This document shows, in pieces, positions 18,265 to 26,647 of a DNA stretch of 64,000 nt. How positions within the stretch are numbered: the first letter of the stretch is position 1; the number at the start of each line of letters is the position of its first letter. The stretch is taken from assembly GCA_020722725.1 (NCBI GenBank), contig DYKG01000010.1, positions 1 to 64,000 on the forward strand. Reading direction: 5' to 3'. The stretch comes from Candidatus Methylomirabilis sp. Its GTDB lineage: Bacteria; Muiribacteriota; Ozemobacteria; Ozemobacterales; Ozemobacteraceae. The notes below the pieces were generated by a model that saw nothing but the letters and a program-made list of their open reading frames with translations, did no database searches and was not told the DNA's origin. The position numbers and the translations under genes were made by a program.

Positions 18265-18475
18265 GTGCCCCGACGATTTGACAGCATAACGGTGCCGCTC
18301 GCCTTTTATCATTATACCTGCAAACATAGCCTGCCACTGGATATTTCGGTTTTGAAGTGATGATAGAGCTGCTGATACAAGGGCAAATCGCTGTCGCTGA
18401 GCCATTTAACCGTAATTTCTTTCTGACCACCCTAAAAAATTAAAACTGACACTTTTGTGATAGTCAGAAAAAAGA

Positions 18476-18481
18476 TATAAT
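18476..18481 (+). promoter_or_regulatory. Candidate -10 box of pdxST
   Basis: A perfect TATAAT lies 30 bp before the pdxS start. The -35 region is weak (TTTTGT at 17-bp spacing, or TTGTGA at 15). A short inverted repeat, CTGAC (18446-18450) and GTCAG (18463-18467), covers the -35 region and could bind an activator or repressor. The rest of the 281-bp gap between tatA and pdxS holds nothing else that I can identify. Confidence 0.4.
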
Positions 18482-18511
18482 GCAACCAGCAAAATTTATT
18501 GGAGATGGGTT

Positions 18512-19402
18512 ATGAATGAAAAGAAAACCGGAACAGACAGAGTTAAGCGCGGCATGGCCGAAATGCAGAAGGGTGGGGTGATCATGGATGTGGTCAACGC
18601 CCAGCAGGCCAAAATTGCCGAAGCGGCAGGTGCGGTGGCAGTAATGGCCCTTGAACGGGTTCCTGCTGATATTCGAAAAGCGGGCGGCGTGGCACGCATG
18701 GCAGATCCACGCATTGTCGAAGAAGTGATGGCATCAGTCAGTATTCCTGTTATGGCCAAAGCCAGGATCGGCCATATTGCCGAGGCGCGGGTGCTTGAAG
18801 CGATGGGCGTCGATTATATCGACGAAAGTGAAGTTCTGACCCCGGCTGACGAAGAATTTCATCTGCTGAAAAGTTCTTTTACCGTGCCTTTCGTGTGCGG
18901 ATGCCGCGACCTTGGCGAGGCCTGTCGGCGAATTGGCGAAGGGGCGGCCATGTTGCGCACCAAAGGTGAACCAGGTACCGGAAACATCGTTGAAGCAGTC
19001 AGGCACATGCGTCGGGTTAATGCCCAGATTCGCAAGGTTTGCGGGATGTCAGATGATGAGCTGATGGTTGAAGCCAAAAATCTTGGGGCACCGTATCAGA
19101 TTCTTCTTGAAATCAAACGGCTTGGCCGGTTGCCGGTGGTAAATTTTGCCGCCGGTGGAGTTGCAACCCCTGCCGATGCCGCACTGATGATGGAACTTGG
19201 GGCCGACGGCGTTTTTGTCGGATCAGGAATTTTCAAGTCGGAAAACCCTGAAAAGTTTGCCCGGGCCATTGTTCAGGCGACTACCCATTATCGTGATTAC
19301 AAGTTGATCGCGGAAATTTCCAAGGGAATCGGCACTCCGATGCATGGGTTGGAAATTTCAGGATTGGCTGTTGCAGATCGTATGCAGGAGCGCGGGGTCT
19401 GA
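18512..19402 (+). CDS. pdxS: Pyridoxal 5'-phosphate synthase, lyase subunit PdxS
   Basis: A 296-residue PdxS (YaaD/SNZ). It joins ribose 5-phosphate, glyceraldehyde 3-phosphate and glutamine-derived ammonia into PLP in the DXP-independent pathway. Visible family features are [21 protein letters not shown] near the N-terminus with the catalytic Asp26, [17 protein letters not shown], the Schiff-base lysine in MAKARIGH (Lys83), [19 protein letters not shown], and the phosphate-binding [20 protein letters not shown]. The length is standard. A GGAG site precedes the ATG. The stop overlaps the pdxT start by one base, so the two subunits of the synthase are co-translated. Confidence 0.98.
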   Translation: MNEKKTGTDRVKRGMAEMQKGGVIMDVVNAQQAKIAEAAGAVAVMALERVPADIRKAGGVARMADPRIVEEVMASVSIPVMAKARIGHIAEARVLEAMGVDYIDESEVLTPADEEFHLLKSSFTVPFVCGCRDLGEACRRIGEGAAMLRTKGEPGTGNIVEAVRHMRRVNAQIRKVCGMSDDELMVEAKNLGAPYQILLEIKRLGRLPVVNFAAGGVATPADAALMMELGADGVFVGSGIFKSENPEKFARAIVQATTHYRDYKLIAEISKGIGTPMHGLEISGLAVADRMQERGV

Positions 19403-20007
19403 TGTCTGGCGAAGGATTTGTCATCGGTGTTCTCGGGCTGCAGGGTGCGGTTCGGGAACACCTTAAATCTCTTGAAAAATGTGGCGTGCGGGGAATTGAA
19501 GTAAAATCCACCGCTGAACTTGAAATGGTTCAGGGGCTTATTGTGCCTGGTGGTGAGAGCACAGCGATCAGACGCCTGCTTGACACTGCTGATATGGTTG
19601 CCCCGTTGATCAGATTTTGCCAGTCTGCTCGGCCAATATTCGGAACCTGTGCCGGTCTGATTCTGATGGCCAGGAAACTGACCGGGGGCGAAAACCATAA
19701 CCTTGGCCTGATGAACATTGAAGTTGCCAGAAATTCTTTTGGCAGGCAGGTTGACAGCTTTGAAACCGATTTGAACATTTCAGGTTTTTCAGAGCCCTTT
19801 CCGGCGGTTTTTATCAGGGCTCCTCATATTGCCAGTGTCGGCAGCGGGGTTGAAGTTCTCGCAACTTATCAGAACCGGATCGTTATGGTAAGAGAAAAGC
19901 ATCTGCTGGGCTGTTCGTTTCACCCTGAACTTACCGGCGACGAAAGGGTCACCAGGTATTTTGTCAGAATGGTTCAACAAAGTCTGGTAAAGAGTTCTCA
20001 GGCTTAA
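19402..20007 (+). CDS. pdxT: Pyridoxal 5'-phosphate synthase, glutaminase subunit PdxT
   Basis: A 201-residue class I glutamine amidotransferase subunit that supplies ammonia to PdxS in the 12+12 PLP synthase complex. It shows GVLGLQGAVREHL at the N-terminus, the oxyanion segment VPGGESTAIRRLL, the nucleophile Cys83 in FGTCAGLILMA, and the His174/Glu176 pair in FHPELTGD. All members of the catalytic triad are present. It starts inside the pdxS stop (TGATG), so it is in the same operon. Length and motifs match the family with no anomaly. Confidence 0.97.
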   Translation: MSGEGFVIGVLGLQGAVREHLKSLEKCGVRGIEVKSTAELEMVQGLIVPGGESTAIRRLLDTADMVAPLIRFCQSARPIFGTCAGLILMARKLTGGENHNLGLMNIEVARNSFGRQVDSFETDLNISGFSEPFPAVFIRAPHIASVGSGVEVLATYQNRIVMVREKHLLGCSFHPELTGDERVTRYFVRMVQQSLVKSSQA

Positions 20008-20154
20008 TCCTGGCTTGCTTCAGGTTTTTTGAGGAAATTCTACAAGCTTTTGAAAGCTCCATTGAGGTCTGGCAAAGAAGCAGACTTCTACCTGAAGAAC
20101 TGTTGAAAAATCTGGGTGTCAGCGTTTTTTTCGGCCTCCTGGAGGCAAATTGAA

Positions 20155-20183
20155 TTGACAAAGTATTGGGTGTCAATTAATCT
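20155..20183 (+). promoter_or_regulatory. Possible promoter of the MlaC-like gene
   Basis: A consensus -35 box TTGACA (20155-20160) is followed after 17 bp by TAATCT, which matches the -10 consensus poorly. It lies 22 bp before the start of the next gene. The 197-bp gap between pdxT and this gene otherwise shows only short inverted repeats. Confidence 0.35.
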
Positions 20184-20204
20184 ATGGCTTAACGGAGAGA
20201 GACG

Positions 20205-21716
20205 ATGAATAAAACCCGACTGAAAGCTTTGCTAGTTCTTTTTATGATTCTGGCTGCGCCGATACTGATGGCACAGATCAGCGATGCTGACGCCCTTCTC
20301 GTAGATATTCCCGAACCTCCTGAAGCAAGATCTGAGCTTCCATCGCCAGTGCCCATGGTTTACCAGTTCATGGGGGCGTTGACGGATGGCGAATTTGACA
20401 TCTGTCTGTCAAATTTTGACGTTGAAACTTTTCTGGCCATTTTGTTCGATCGCCAGATCAAAAGAATGGGCAAAGAAGAGTATAACGAGCTGTACTCATT
20501 TCAGGTTCAGTCACATCGAAACGAATTCAGGTTTCTCGCAAAGGTTATGAACCGGGTCGCCAAAGGGGCGAAAATCAGCTACTCAGACCCGCGTTACCAT
20601 AAAAAAGTTCAGAGCAAAATTGTCATCAGGCTCAATACCAACCGTGGAAAATTCGAATTCATCGTTTATTGCCACTACAATGGCGAACGCTGGATGGTAT
20701 ATGATTACGTTCTCAACGGGCAGAGACTCAGCAGCACTTTTCGTGATGCTCTCAAGGGTGTGGGTGTAAGTAATTATGTCGCGGGTCTGCGGCCATTTTA
20801 TGGCGAAAGAAAAGGTTTCAGGCCGATTCGCAACAAGGATTTTGATTTTTCGATCATGGTTCCCAGCGATTTTCAGATCAGGGAAAACGTGAGCGCGGCA
20901 TTGCTGGCTTCGGTTGATGCTTTCAATGGGCAGTTCCTGATGCATGTTCAGGCGGCTGAATATGATGAACCGCAGAACCTGCCCCAGGTCGGCAAAGCAA
21001 TCAAAGAAACCCTGATGCCATTCAGCCCCAGGCTTTATGACCAATGGAAATCAGAATTGGCTGGGGTTGAAATTGGTAACGTGCTTTTTCATTTCATCAA
21101 GAACAAAAAGCTTCTGTTTACTCATATGGTTATCATTCCGCTGGGCAAAAAGCTGGTTGTGATAAACTTTTATCATAACAGCCTGCAACTCTTAAAGCAC
21201 ATGACCAACCTGCGCGAAAGAGTTATGGAAACCGTTGCTTTGCCTAAGATTGAGGCGGTTGGCGGGATCCTCCCCGGTGAGATTCCCGATGAGCTTACTC
21301 TGAGCGGCAGCGGCAATGAGCTGGGCATCGACGAAGGCAGCGACTTCCAGGATAGCGGCGATATTACGCTTACCCCTGAAGAGCCCAATCTTGAGCCTGA
21401 ACCAAGCCTCGAACCAGATGTGGTTTCGGAGCCTGACAATTCAGATAGTGAAATTCCCCCGCCTCCAGATGATTCAGGCGATATGCTTACTCCTGATTCA
21501 TATGTTGACGGCGGCGATTCCGAATACCCCGACCCGCCTCCCCCGCCGCCCGATGGTGATCAGCCAATCGAAGAGGTGGGCGAAGAAGAACAATCCTCCG
21601 GTGAGGAAGTTCCGCCGCCTCCCCCACCTGATGGCAGTTATGGTGATGGCGAAGGAACCAATGGTGGTAACGATGATTATTATGACCCCAGCGGTGGCAG
21701 TGACGTTTCTTTCTAG
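20205..21716 (+). CDS. Secreted MlaC-like protein with acidic, proline-rich C-terminal tail
   Basis: A 503-residue protein with a signal peptide (MNKTRLKALLVLFMILAAPILMAQ). Residues about 45-190 resemble the MlaC/Ttg2 phospholipid-binding fold: a helical first half, then KIVIRLNTNRGKFEFIVYCH and the characteristic WMVYDYVLNGQRLSSTFRDAL. A second alpha/beta segment (about 205-355, FDFSIMVPSDFQIRE) follows and could be a PsbP/MOG1-like domain, though that is weak. From about 370 onward it is disordered, very acidic and proline-rich, with several runs of five or six prolines. A GGAGAG site precedes the ATG. The 3' end overlaps the convergent secretin-N-like gene by 4 nt. A lipid or hydrophobic-ligand carrier in the periplasm is plausible but not shown. 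Confidence 0.65.
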   Translation: MNKTRLKALLVLFMILAAPILMAQISDADALLVDIPEPPEARSELPSPVPMVYQFMGALTDGEFDICLSNFDVETFLAILFDRQIKRMGKEEYNELYSFQVQSHRNEFRFLAKVMNRVAKGAKISYSDPRYHKKVQSKIVIRLNTNRGKFEFIVYCHYNGERWMVYDYVLNGQRLSSTFRDALKGVGVSNYVAGLRPFYGERKGFRPIRNKDFDFSIMVPSDFQIRENVSAALLASVDAFNGQFLMHVQAAEYDEPQNLPQVGKAIKETLMPFSPRLYDQWKSELAGVEIGNVLFHFIKNKKLLFTHMVIIPLGKKLVVINFYHNSLQLLKHMTNLRERVMETVALPKIEAVGGILPGEIPDELTLSGSGNELGIDEGSDFQDSGDITLTPEEPNLEPEPSLEPDVVSEPDNSDSEIPPPPDDSGDMLTPDSYVDGGDSEYPDPPPPPPDGDQPIEEVGEEEQSSGEEVPPPPPPDGSYGDGEGTNGGNDDYYDPSGGSDVSF

Positions 21717-22477
21717 TTGTTCACCGGGTCAACCTTGATCAGAAAGTTGCGGTCTAAAAAACCGCCACTTTTTCTTTTTCCAATCGAAGAATTTTCTTTG
21801 ATCTCAATTTCTGGTGAATTGTGGCTGGTTTGATTGTCGGCACCACCCAGGCTGATCCACTGACCCAGTGGAACGTTGAGGGTGGTAAGAAGCGTTTCAG
21901 AATCAAGCTCCTGACCGCTTGAATACCAGACTTCAAGCTGTGCGTGATTCGGGTCGGTCAGATGCCCCGAAACCACCAGCCCATGTGAGATTGTAAGGGT
22001 TTGAACTGTAGCACCCCAGTAAGAAGGGTAGCTGAAAATTCTTATGCTGTCATCGGTGATTCTGGCTTTGCGATATTCGAGAGCTACCACTGAGTTTGAA
22101 CCAGTTTCTCTGCCAGTGGTTCTGGTGGAAGAAAATTTGCCGTCTCTGCCCAGTTTAATTTCGCTACTGGTATTTGTGCTATCTGCCTGACGCATAATGC
22201 TAAAACGCAGCATTGCCGGTTGTCGGTCGAGAGTTCCCACTAATTTTTCAATCTCATGCAATATTGCAGGGCTATCGCAATTGATGACCAGAGCATTTAT
22301 CATTGGGGCAGCAGCCACTTTAACCTCACGGCCAAACAATTGAGTTATTGTGTTGATCATGGTTTCAGGATTACTGTATTTCAGCTTCAAAACCTTCAAT
22401 TCGGCGAAGGCATCAGATAGCGGGGAAAAAACGAAACAAAGCAGCAGAATTGTTAAAAGTTTTCGGGGTTTAATCAT
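21713..22477 (-). CDS. Secreted protein with a secretin N-domain-like module
   Basis: A 254-residue protein with a signal peptide (about residues 1-25). The next 70 residues match the small alpha/beta N1/NolW domain of secretins: LKVLKLKYSNPETMINTITQ, then APMINALVINCDSPAILHEIEKLVGTLDRQP. The rest is beta-rich and lacks the secretin gate and barrel, so it cannot form the outer-membrane channel alone. It starts 8 nt inside the end of the gamma-glutamyltransferase fusion gene, with which it is probably co-transcribed and coupled. It may interact with a secretin or with peptidoglycan-linked complexes. No other secretin gene is in the window. Confidence 0.65.
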   Translation of the reverse strand: MIKPRKLLTILLLCFVFSPLSDAFAELKVLKLKYSNPETMINTITQLFGREVKVAAAPMINALVINCDSPAILHEIEKLVGTLDRQPAMLRFSIMRQADSTNTSSEIKLGRDGKFSSTRTTGRETGSNSVVALEYRKARITDDSIRIFSYPSYWGATVQTLTISHGLVVSGHLTDPNHAQLEVWYSSGQELDSETLLTTLNVPLGQWISLGGADNQTSHNSPEIEIKENSSIGKRKSGGFLDRNFLIKVDPVNN

Positions 22478-24770
22478 TTTTTTCGCTTATCGAGAAGATT
22501 AGCTTGCCTCCTGGGGCGACCGTTGGTCGATCTCCATGCCTTAATTTTACCCAGTTTGTCGGAATCTGTCCAAAATGAAAATTTACCGGGCAGACCGGCA
22601 GCCATTGGTTTTCGGTTTTAATTTCCACCCAGATGTGAGTCGCGGTTTTCATTCCGGGCCGGGCAATCAGGCCGCCAACCAGCCTGGTCTGCAGACCATA
22701 AGCCTGTAGAACTTCATTCATCAACCTTGCTTTGCCGCTGCAGTCACCATAACCCATCTTCAGCAGTTGCTCGGCACTGGTTTTTTTTCTGACTTTGCGG
22801 TAAGGCAGTGAAAATCCGATATCAACCATCAGGTTTTCGATCAGCTGATAGTATGAATTGCAGGTAAGGTAATTCCGGCAGTATTCTGCAATAGCCGGTG
22901 AAACCTTTTCATCATTAACTAACACCGGGCGTTTTGCAAAAAGATTTGCCAGCCGCCCACCACCTGATGATTTTTGCGGGGTTACCATGACGCGGGTTGT
23001 AAGTCGGTCGGTATGCTGGTTTTGCGGATAAGCGAAAGTCATGCCTTCGTGGGTTTTCCTGGAGGAAAATGCTTGTGCAGATTTCCAGGCGGAAGTTGAC
23101 TGATACTGATCTTCAATTGGGCCTGAAACGGTTATTTGATTAAAGCCTTTTTTTCTATTGAAAAAAAGTTGCAGCGCGAAAGATCTTTTCTGTTGCGGAT
23201 CTTTTTTTATAGCTCGACAATGACCATCTCGCCTGAAATCTCCTGCGGCGGTAAAAGCTGATTCTTCTTTAGATATGGCGGCAACAAGACCAAAAAAGTC
23301 GTCACCGCTTTCGCGAAGCTTTGAATTATCAAAATTCAATTTGAAATAGTCATTTGATGCAATTGCCGGTGACCATTCGTAATTCAGGCAATCTTTGTAA
23401 TCGAGAAAATATCTGGGGTCGTCAATAGAATTGATTGCCTTCTCAGGGTTTGCAATGAATCTGGCACACAGAAGACCAACATTTGCGATTATTCTGTCTG
23501 AACCTGCTCCGCCTGCAATGAAAACCAATCGTCCATTTTTCTTCAACATTAAAGGAGCTTTTGAAGAAATTGGGCCGGCTTTTCGTGGGTAATCATCGGG
23601 ATATCTGGCAACGACATCTTTGTAATTGCGCATTTCATTGTTGTAAAAAAATCCCAGAGGTGAAAGATGGCCGCTGCCGCAATGACTGCCAAGAGTCAGG
23701 GTCATCGAAACTGCGAGATTATTTTGGTCCCAAACGCATAGGTGGGTGGTCATACTGTCATTTTCTCGGGCAGGAGATTCTTGCGATTTTGTCGGCTGGT
23801 TTTGGGTTATGAAAAGATCTGGATAATTGAGGCAATGACTGAGAAAATTATATTTGAAATCGATTACCTCGCGAGTGATATGGCTGATTTTTCTGATGTT
23901 TTCGGCAACCGGGGTAAAGAGATCCACATTTAATTCAGCCAGCTTTAAGGCCAGTTTTATCGCGGCGACAGAACTTGACGGCGGTGGGGTTCCATATAGA
24001 CTGAAGCTTTGCCATTCTTTCTTTACCGGCAGCTTAACCAGGCTGCGAAAGTTTTCAAAATCGCGCATTTCATAAGTTGAGCCGAGGCTTTTTAGATGAC
24101 CGACCATGGTTTTTGCGTCATTTCCACGATAAAAAGATTGGCCTCCATCGCGGGCAAGCTGCATAAGAGTCTGACCCAGACGTGGTTGTTTCAACAGGTG
24201 CCCGGCTGGCATTGCGTAACCGTTTGGGGCAAGAAAATTAATGGCGGCCTTGTCTTGCAGAGTAATCAACTTCTTTTTTATTACCCCATGCAGATACGAT
24301 GAAATCTTGAAGCCCTCCAGGCAGGTTTTTATGGCCGGCGCCATAACTTCGGCCCGCGAACGACTGCCAAATTCGCGTAGCAGCTTGAAAAGCATTTCCG
24401 GGCACGCTGGCAGTCCGGCATCAACTTTGTTGAGAGAATCGTCTGCGGGTCTTTGAATTGAGCCGTCTAAAGCAATAATCTGACCGGCAGGAAGGTGAAT
24501 CAGGGCAAAACCGTCGCCTCCGAGGCCTGAATTGGTAAAATCAACAACGCCGAGCATGAAGGCCGCACAAACGGCTGCATCAACGGCATTGCCACCATTT
24601 TTGAGGATTTTGGCAGCAGCTTCAGTAGCTGCACGGCTTCCAGTTGAAACTGCGCCAAAATTTCCCTGATCAAGGAATATGCGTTCGCTGGTTGCGCAAT
24701 TACTAATGCTGCTTTGCAGGGTGAAAACAAATAGAAAAAAAAGCAGGTTTTTAAATTTGCCGAAGTTCAT
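22470..24770 (-). CDS. Gamma-glutamyltransferase-like protein fused to a C-terminal transglutaminase-like domain
   Basis: A 766-residue exported protein. After a signal peptide (about residues 1-26), residues about 30-500 follow the gamma-glutamyltransferase (Ntn-hydrolase) plan: NFGAVSTGSRAATEAAAKIL, GGNAVDAAVCAAFML, GLGGDGFALIH, and the autoprocessing site DSMTTHLCVWDQNNLAVS with nucleophile candidate Thr341. The later FIAGGAGSDRII corresponds to the usual SPGGSRI. Residues about 625-766 form a transglutaminase/papain-like core with Cys677 (GYGDCSGKARLMNEVL) and His712 (THIWVEI). The third position appears to be Asn (PVCPVNFHFG). The fusion is unusual. It may act on gamma-glutamyl or peptidoglycan-derived peptides in the periplasm; this is inference. 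A clear promoter lies upstream. Confidence 0.8.
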   Translation of the reverse strand: MNFGKFKNLLFFLFVFTLQSSISNCATSERIFLDQGNFGAVSTGSRAATEAAAKILKNGGNAVDAAVCAAFMLGVVDFTNSGLGGDGFALIHLPAGQIIALDGSIQRPADDSLNKVDAGLPACPEMLFKLLREFGSRSRAEVMAPAIKTCLEGFKISSYLHGVIKKKLITLQDKAAINFLAPNGYAMPAGHLLKQPRLGQTLMQLARDGGQSFYRGNDAKTMVGHLKSLGSTYEMRDFENFRSLVKLPVKKEWQSFSLYGTPPPSSSVAAIKLALKLAELNVDLFTPVAENIRKISHITREVIDFKYNFLSHCLNYPDLFITQNQPTKSQESPARENDSMTTHLCVWDQNNLAVSMTLTLGSHCGSGHLSPLGFFYNNEMRNYKDVVARYPDDYPRKAGPISSKAPLMLKKNGRLVFIAGGAGSDRIIANVGLLCARFIANPEKAINSIDDPRYFLDYKDCLNYEWSPAIASNDYFKLNFDNSKLRESGDDFFGLVAAISKEESAFTAAGDFRRDGHCRAIKKDPQQKRSFALQLFFNRKKGFNQITVSGPIEDQYQSTSAWKSAQAFSSRKTHEGMTFAYPQNQHTDRLTTRVMVTPQKSSGGGRLANLFAKRPVLVNDEKVSPAIAEYCRNYLTCNSYYQLIENLMVDIGFSLPYRKVRKKTSAEQLLKMGYGDCSGKARLMNEVLQAYGLQTRLVGGLIARPGMKTATHIWVEIKTENQWLPVCPVNFHFGQIPTNWVKLRHGDRPTVAPGGKLIFSISEKND

Positions 24771-24804
24771 GGTTGAATGTCTCCTCCAAGGGTTGCGTTA
24801 AACA

Positions 24805-24833
24805 CTTGTATCTTGATACAACTTTATTGTCAA
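24805..24833 (-). promoter_or_regulatory. Strong candidate promoter of the GGT-transglutaminase gene
   Basis: On the minus strand the consensus -35 TTGACA (24828-24833) is 17 bp from TACAAG (24805-24810), which matches the -10 consensus at four positions. Transcription would start near 24798. A GGAGGAG site follows about a dozen bases before the ATG at 24770. Confidence 0.6.
24806..24821. promoter_or_regulatory. Candidate operator overlapping the promoter
   Basis: A perfect inverted repeat, TTGTATC-TT-GATACAA, lies across the spacer and -10 box of the promoter above. Position and symmetry fit a dimeric repressor site. The regulator is not identifiable from the window. Confidence 0.4.
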
Positions 24834-25279
24834 CTATGGAAAGAACGCATCCCTGAATGGGAATTTGGAGCCTTAAAGAGGGTTTTTGCAATTCGTTTTT
24901 TATTTCACCGTGAATTTTTTGCCTGACCTAAATTTTGTTTTCTTTTATGTCAGAATCATTAACTTGTCGCCTTATTGAATTCAAAGTTTTATGGAGATTA
25001 ACCTCGGTTAATTTGGCAGTATGCAATCTTTGAAAAGTTTTCCTGATATTCATGGCATTTTGTCTTTCAACAAGATTGTCCGTGTAATTTTAATAAGAAA
25101 TTTCTGCCAGATAAATGAAAAATGGCGGTAAAAAACGCTGACGATAACCCTAAATTTGATCAGAAGATTTTTCATTTACCTTCATGAAGGTTTTTTCGAT
25201 TATCTTTATTCGGCTTTTTTCAAAACCATCCCCAGGAATGACGGTAAAAAGGTGACCCGTTTTCTTAAAAGCCCAAATT
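24834..25279. other. Gene-free AT-rich region
   Basis: No intact gene is seen between the promoter at 24.8 kb and the sensor remnant at 25.28 kb. The sequence is AT-rich. It contains a short palindrome, ACCTTCATGAAGGT (25178-25191), followed by six T on the plus strand, which is at best a weak terminator. One minus-strand frame has few stops and could be further decayed coding sequence continuing the remnant, but no family motif supports this. Confidence 0.4.
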
Positions 25280-25619
25280 TTAAAGTTTTTTTATTTCTAT
25301 GGGCAGGTATTTTTTCATGGTTTTGGCAATAGCTTCAGCCATATTTTCATTTTTTTCTTCGAATGAAAACAATAACAATTCTTCAATTTCCATGGTTATA
25401 TGGGATAAAAGCACCGGTGAAAAAACTTGCGCGTGCTCTTGAGCAGAGAAAAATCGCCTGGTTAAGCCATTTCTGGCTAAGCGCCTCAAGGTTGAAGCTT
25501 TCATTTTCGATTTTTATGCTATGGACGATGGAAAAAAATATAATGCCGACAATCAAGGGGAAAAGGGTCAGGAAAATGCGGCGGCTCAAGCTTCCTGGTG
25601 AGAACAGATTTTGCAGCAT
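25280..25619 (-). pseudogene. Truncated, frameshifted remnant of a membrane-anchored sensor protein
   Basis: Two overlapping minus-strand frames together read as the N-terminal part of a membrane sensor. The first (start 25619) gives SLSRRIFLTLFPLIVGIIFF, a membrane helix, then KIENESFNLEALSQKWLNQA. After a run of six A on the plus strand (25420-25425), the other frame continues with SPVLLSHITMEIEELLLFSF and ends at 25280. Removing one base from that run would join them into about 112 residues. The spacing of the helix and the following Q-K-W-x-x-x-A segment resembles the N-terminus of the eroded cyclase gene at 31.1 kb (RRKWQEKAQ). No effector domain follows, so the copy looks truncated as well as shifted. 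A base-calling error could explain the shift but not the missing C-terminus. Confidence 0.5.
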
Positions 25620-25776
25620 TGTTTCACTTAAATCCTTTTGAAGATTGTGAACTAATCTTACTATTAATGCAAAATGCAGGCAACAAATCCCTGGATTCAG
25701 GTTTGTTCAATCTGACGTAGAATTTTCTTGAACCAGAAAGCTTTATGTGCAAAAATACAGGCTTATCGGAGCAAAT

Positions 25777-26574
25777 ATGACAGAAGAAAAATTCAGTGGG
25801 CTGAAAGCCTGGTTTAAAAACTACGTGGGTGGTTTTTTTACTGAAGAACCGGGATTCAATCGGAATATTCAATTAAAACTGGATCATACCATGCGGGTCT
25901 GCCATGAAATGCAGTCTTTGTCTGCCAGTATTGGTCTTGATTCTGAACTTTCCCGGCTGGCTGAAGTTTCTGCTTTGCTTCACGATGTTGGTCGTTTTGA
26001 GCAGTTTCGGCAGTTTAAAACCTTCGCCGATCGAAATTCAACCAACCATGCATTATTGGGTTTGCAAATAATAGACCAGTTCGATCTTCTTAAAGATTTC
26101 AGCCACTTGTCGCAAAGCCTGATTAAAGGGGCGATTGCTTGTCATAACCTCGCCGAAATTCCTGATGAAACACAGGGTGATGCCCTTCTGTTGGCCAAAC
26201 TTCTGCGCGATGCAGACAAACTGGATATCTGGAAAGTTGTTTCCGAGTATTATCAAAACAGCCAGAAATTGCGCAACAAAAGCATCGAGCTTGACCTTCC
26301 TGACCGCAAGACTGTGAATGAAGAGGTTTTGAAAGATGTTCTCTCTGGAAAGATTATCCGTAATACTGAATTAAAAAGTCTCAACGATTTTAAACTGCTG
26401 CAGCTGGGCTGGGTTTTCGATTTGAATTTTTCTCATTCCCTGGTCGAATTCAGGAAAAGGGGATATCTTGGCGTCATTTCCGGTGCAATTTCAGACCCGT
26501 TGGTTGCTAGAAAGGTTCGCGCTCATATTGAGGGTTATCTGAACCAGCTTGAAGCAAAAAAAGTGTCTTCTTAA
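25777..26574 (+). CDS. HD-domain metal-dependent phosphohydrolase
   Basis: A 265-residue HD-superfamily protein. Metal-ligand candidates run through the sequence: His37 (KLDHTMRV), His69-Asp70 (ALLHDVGRF), His91 (TNHALLG), His123 (ACHN) and the RDADKLDIW segment (Asp145-Asp150). This order fits the stand-alone HD hydrolases that act on nucleotides or phosphoesters; the substrate cannot be read from sequence. The ATG at 25777 has CGGAG 5 nt upstream and is preferred over the in-frame GTG at 25747. It stands alone between the sensor remnant and the lipoprotein gene and is not clearly part of an operon. Confidence 0.82.
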   Translation: MTEEKFSGLKAWFKNYVGGFFTEEPGFNRNIQLKLDHTMRVCHEMQSLSASIGLDSELSRLAEVSALLHDVGRFEQFRQFKTFADRNSTNHALLGLQIIDQFDLLKDFSHLSQSLIKGAIACHNLAEIPDETQGDALLLAKLLRDADKLDIWKVVSEYYQNSQKLRNKSIELDLPDRKTVNEEVLKDVLSGKIIRNTELKSLNDFKLLQLGWVFDLNFSHSLVEFRKRGYLGVISGAISDPLVARKVRAHIEGYLNQLEAKKVSS

Positions 26575-26647
26575 GGTTGATCGAGAATTTTTTTTCAACC
26601 TATGGTAAGATTCTTGGAAATGAGAAAATGATACCTGGAGTCTGATT

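Noticed and set aside
18227..18430. 67-codon minus-strand frame upstream of tatA
   Set aside because: It covers the tatA promoter, its sequence looks random, and there is no ribosome-binding site.
24834..25279. Continuation of the sensor pseudogene towards 24.8 kb
   Set aside because: One frame has few stops over about 150 codons, but no motif supports it and I cannot align it to a relative, so I left it as gene-free.
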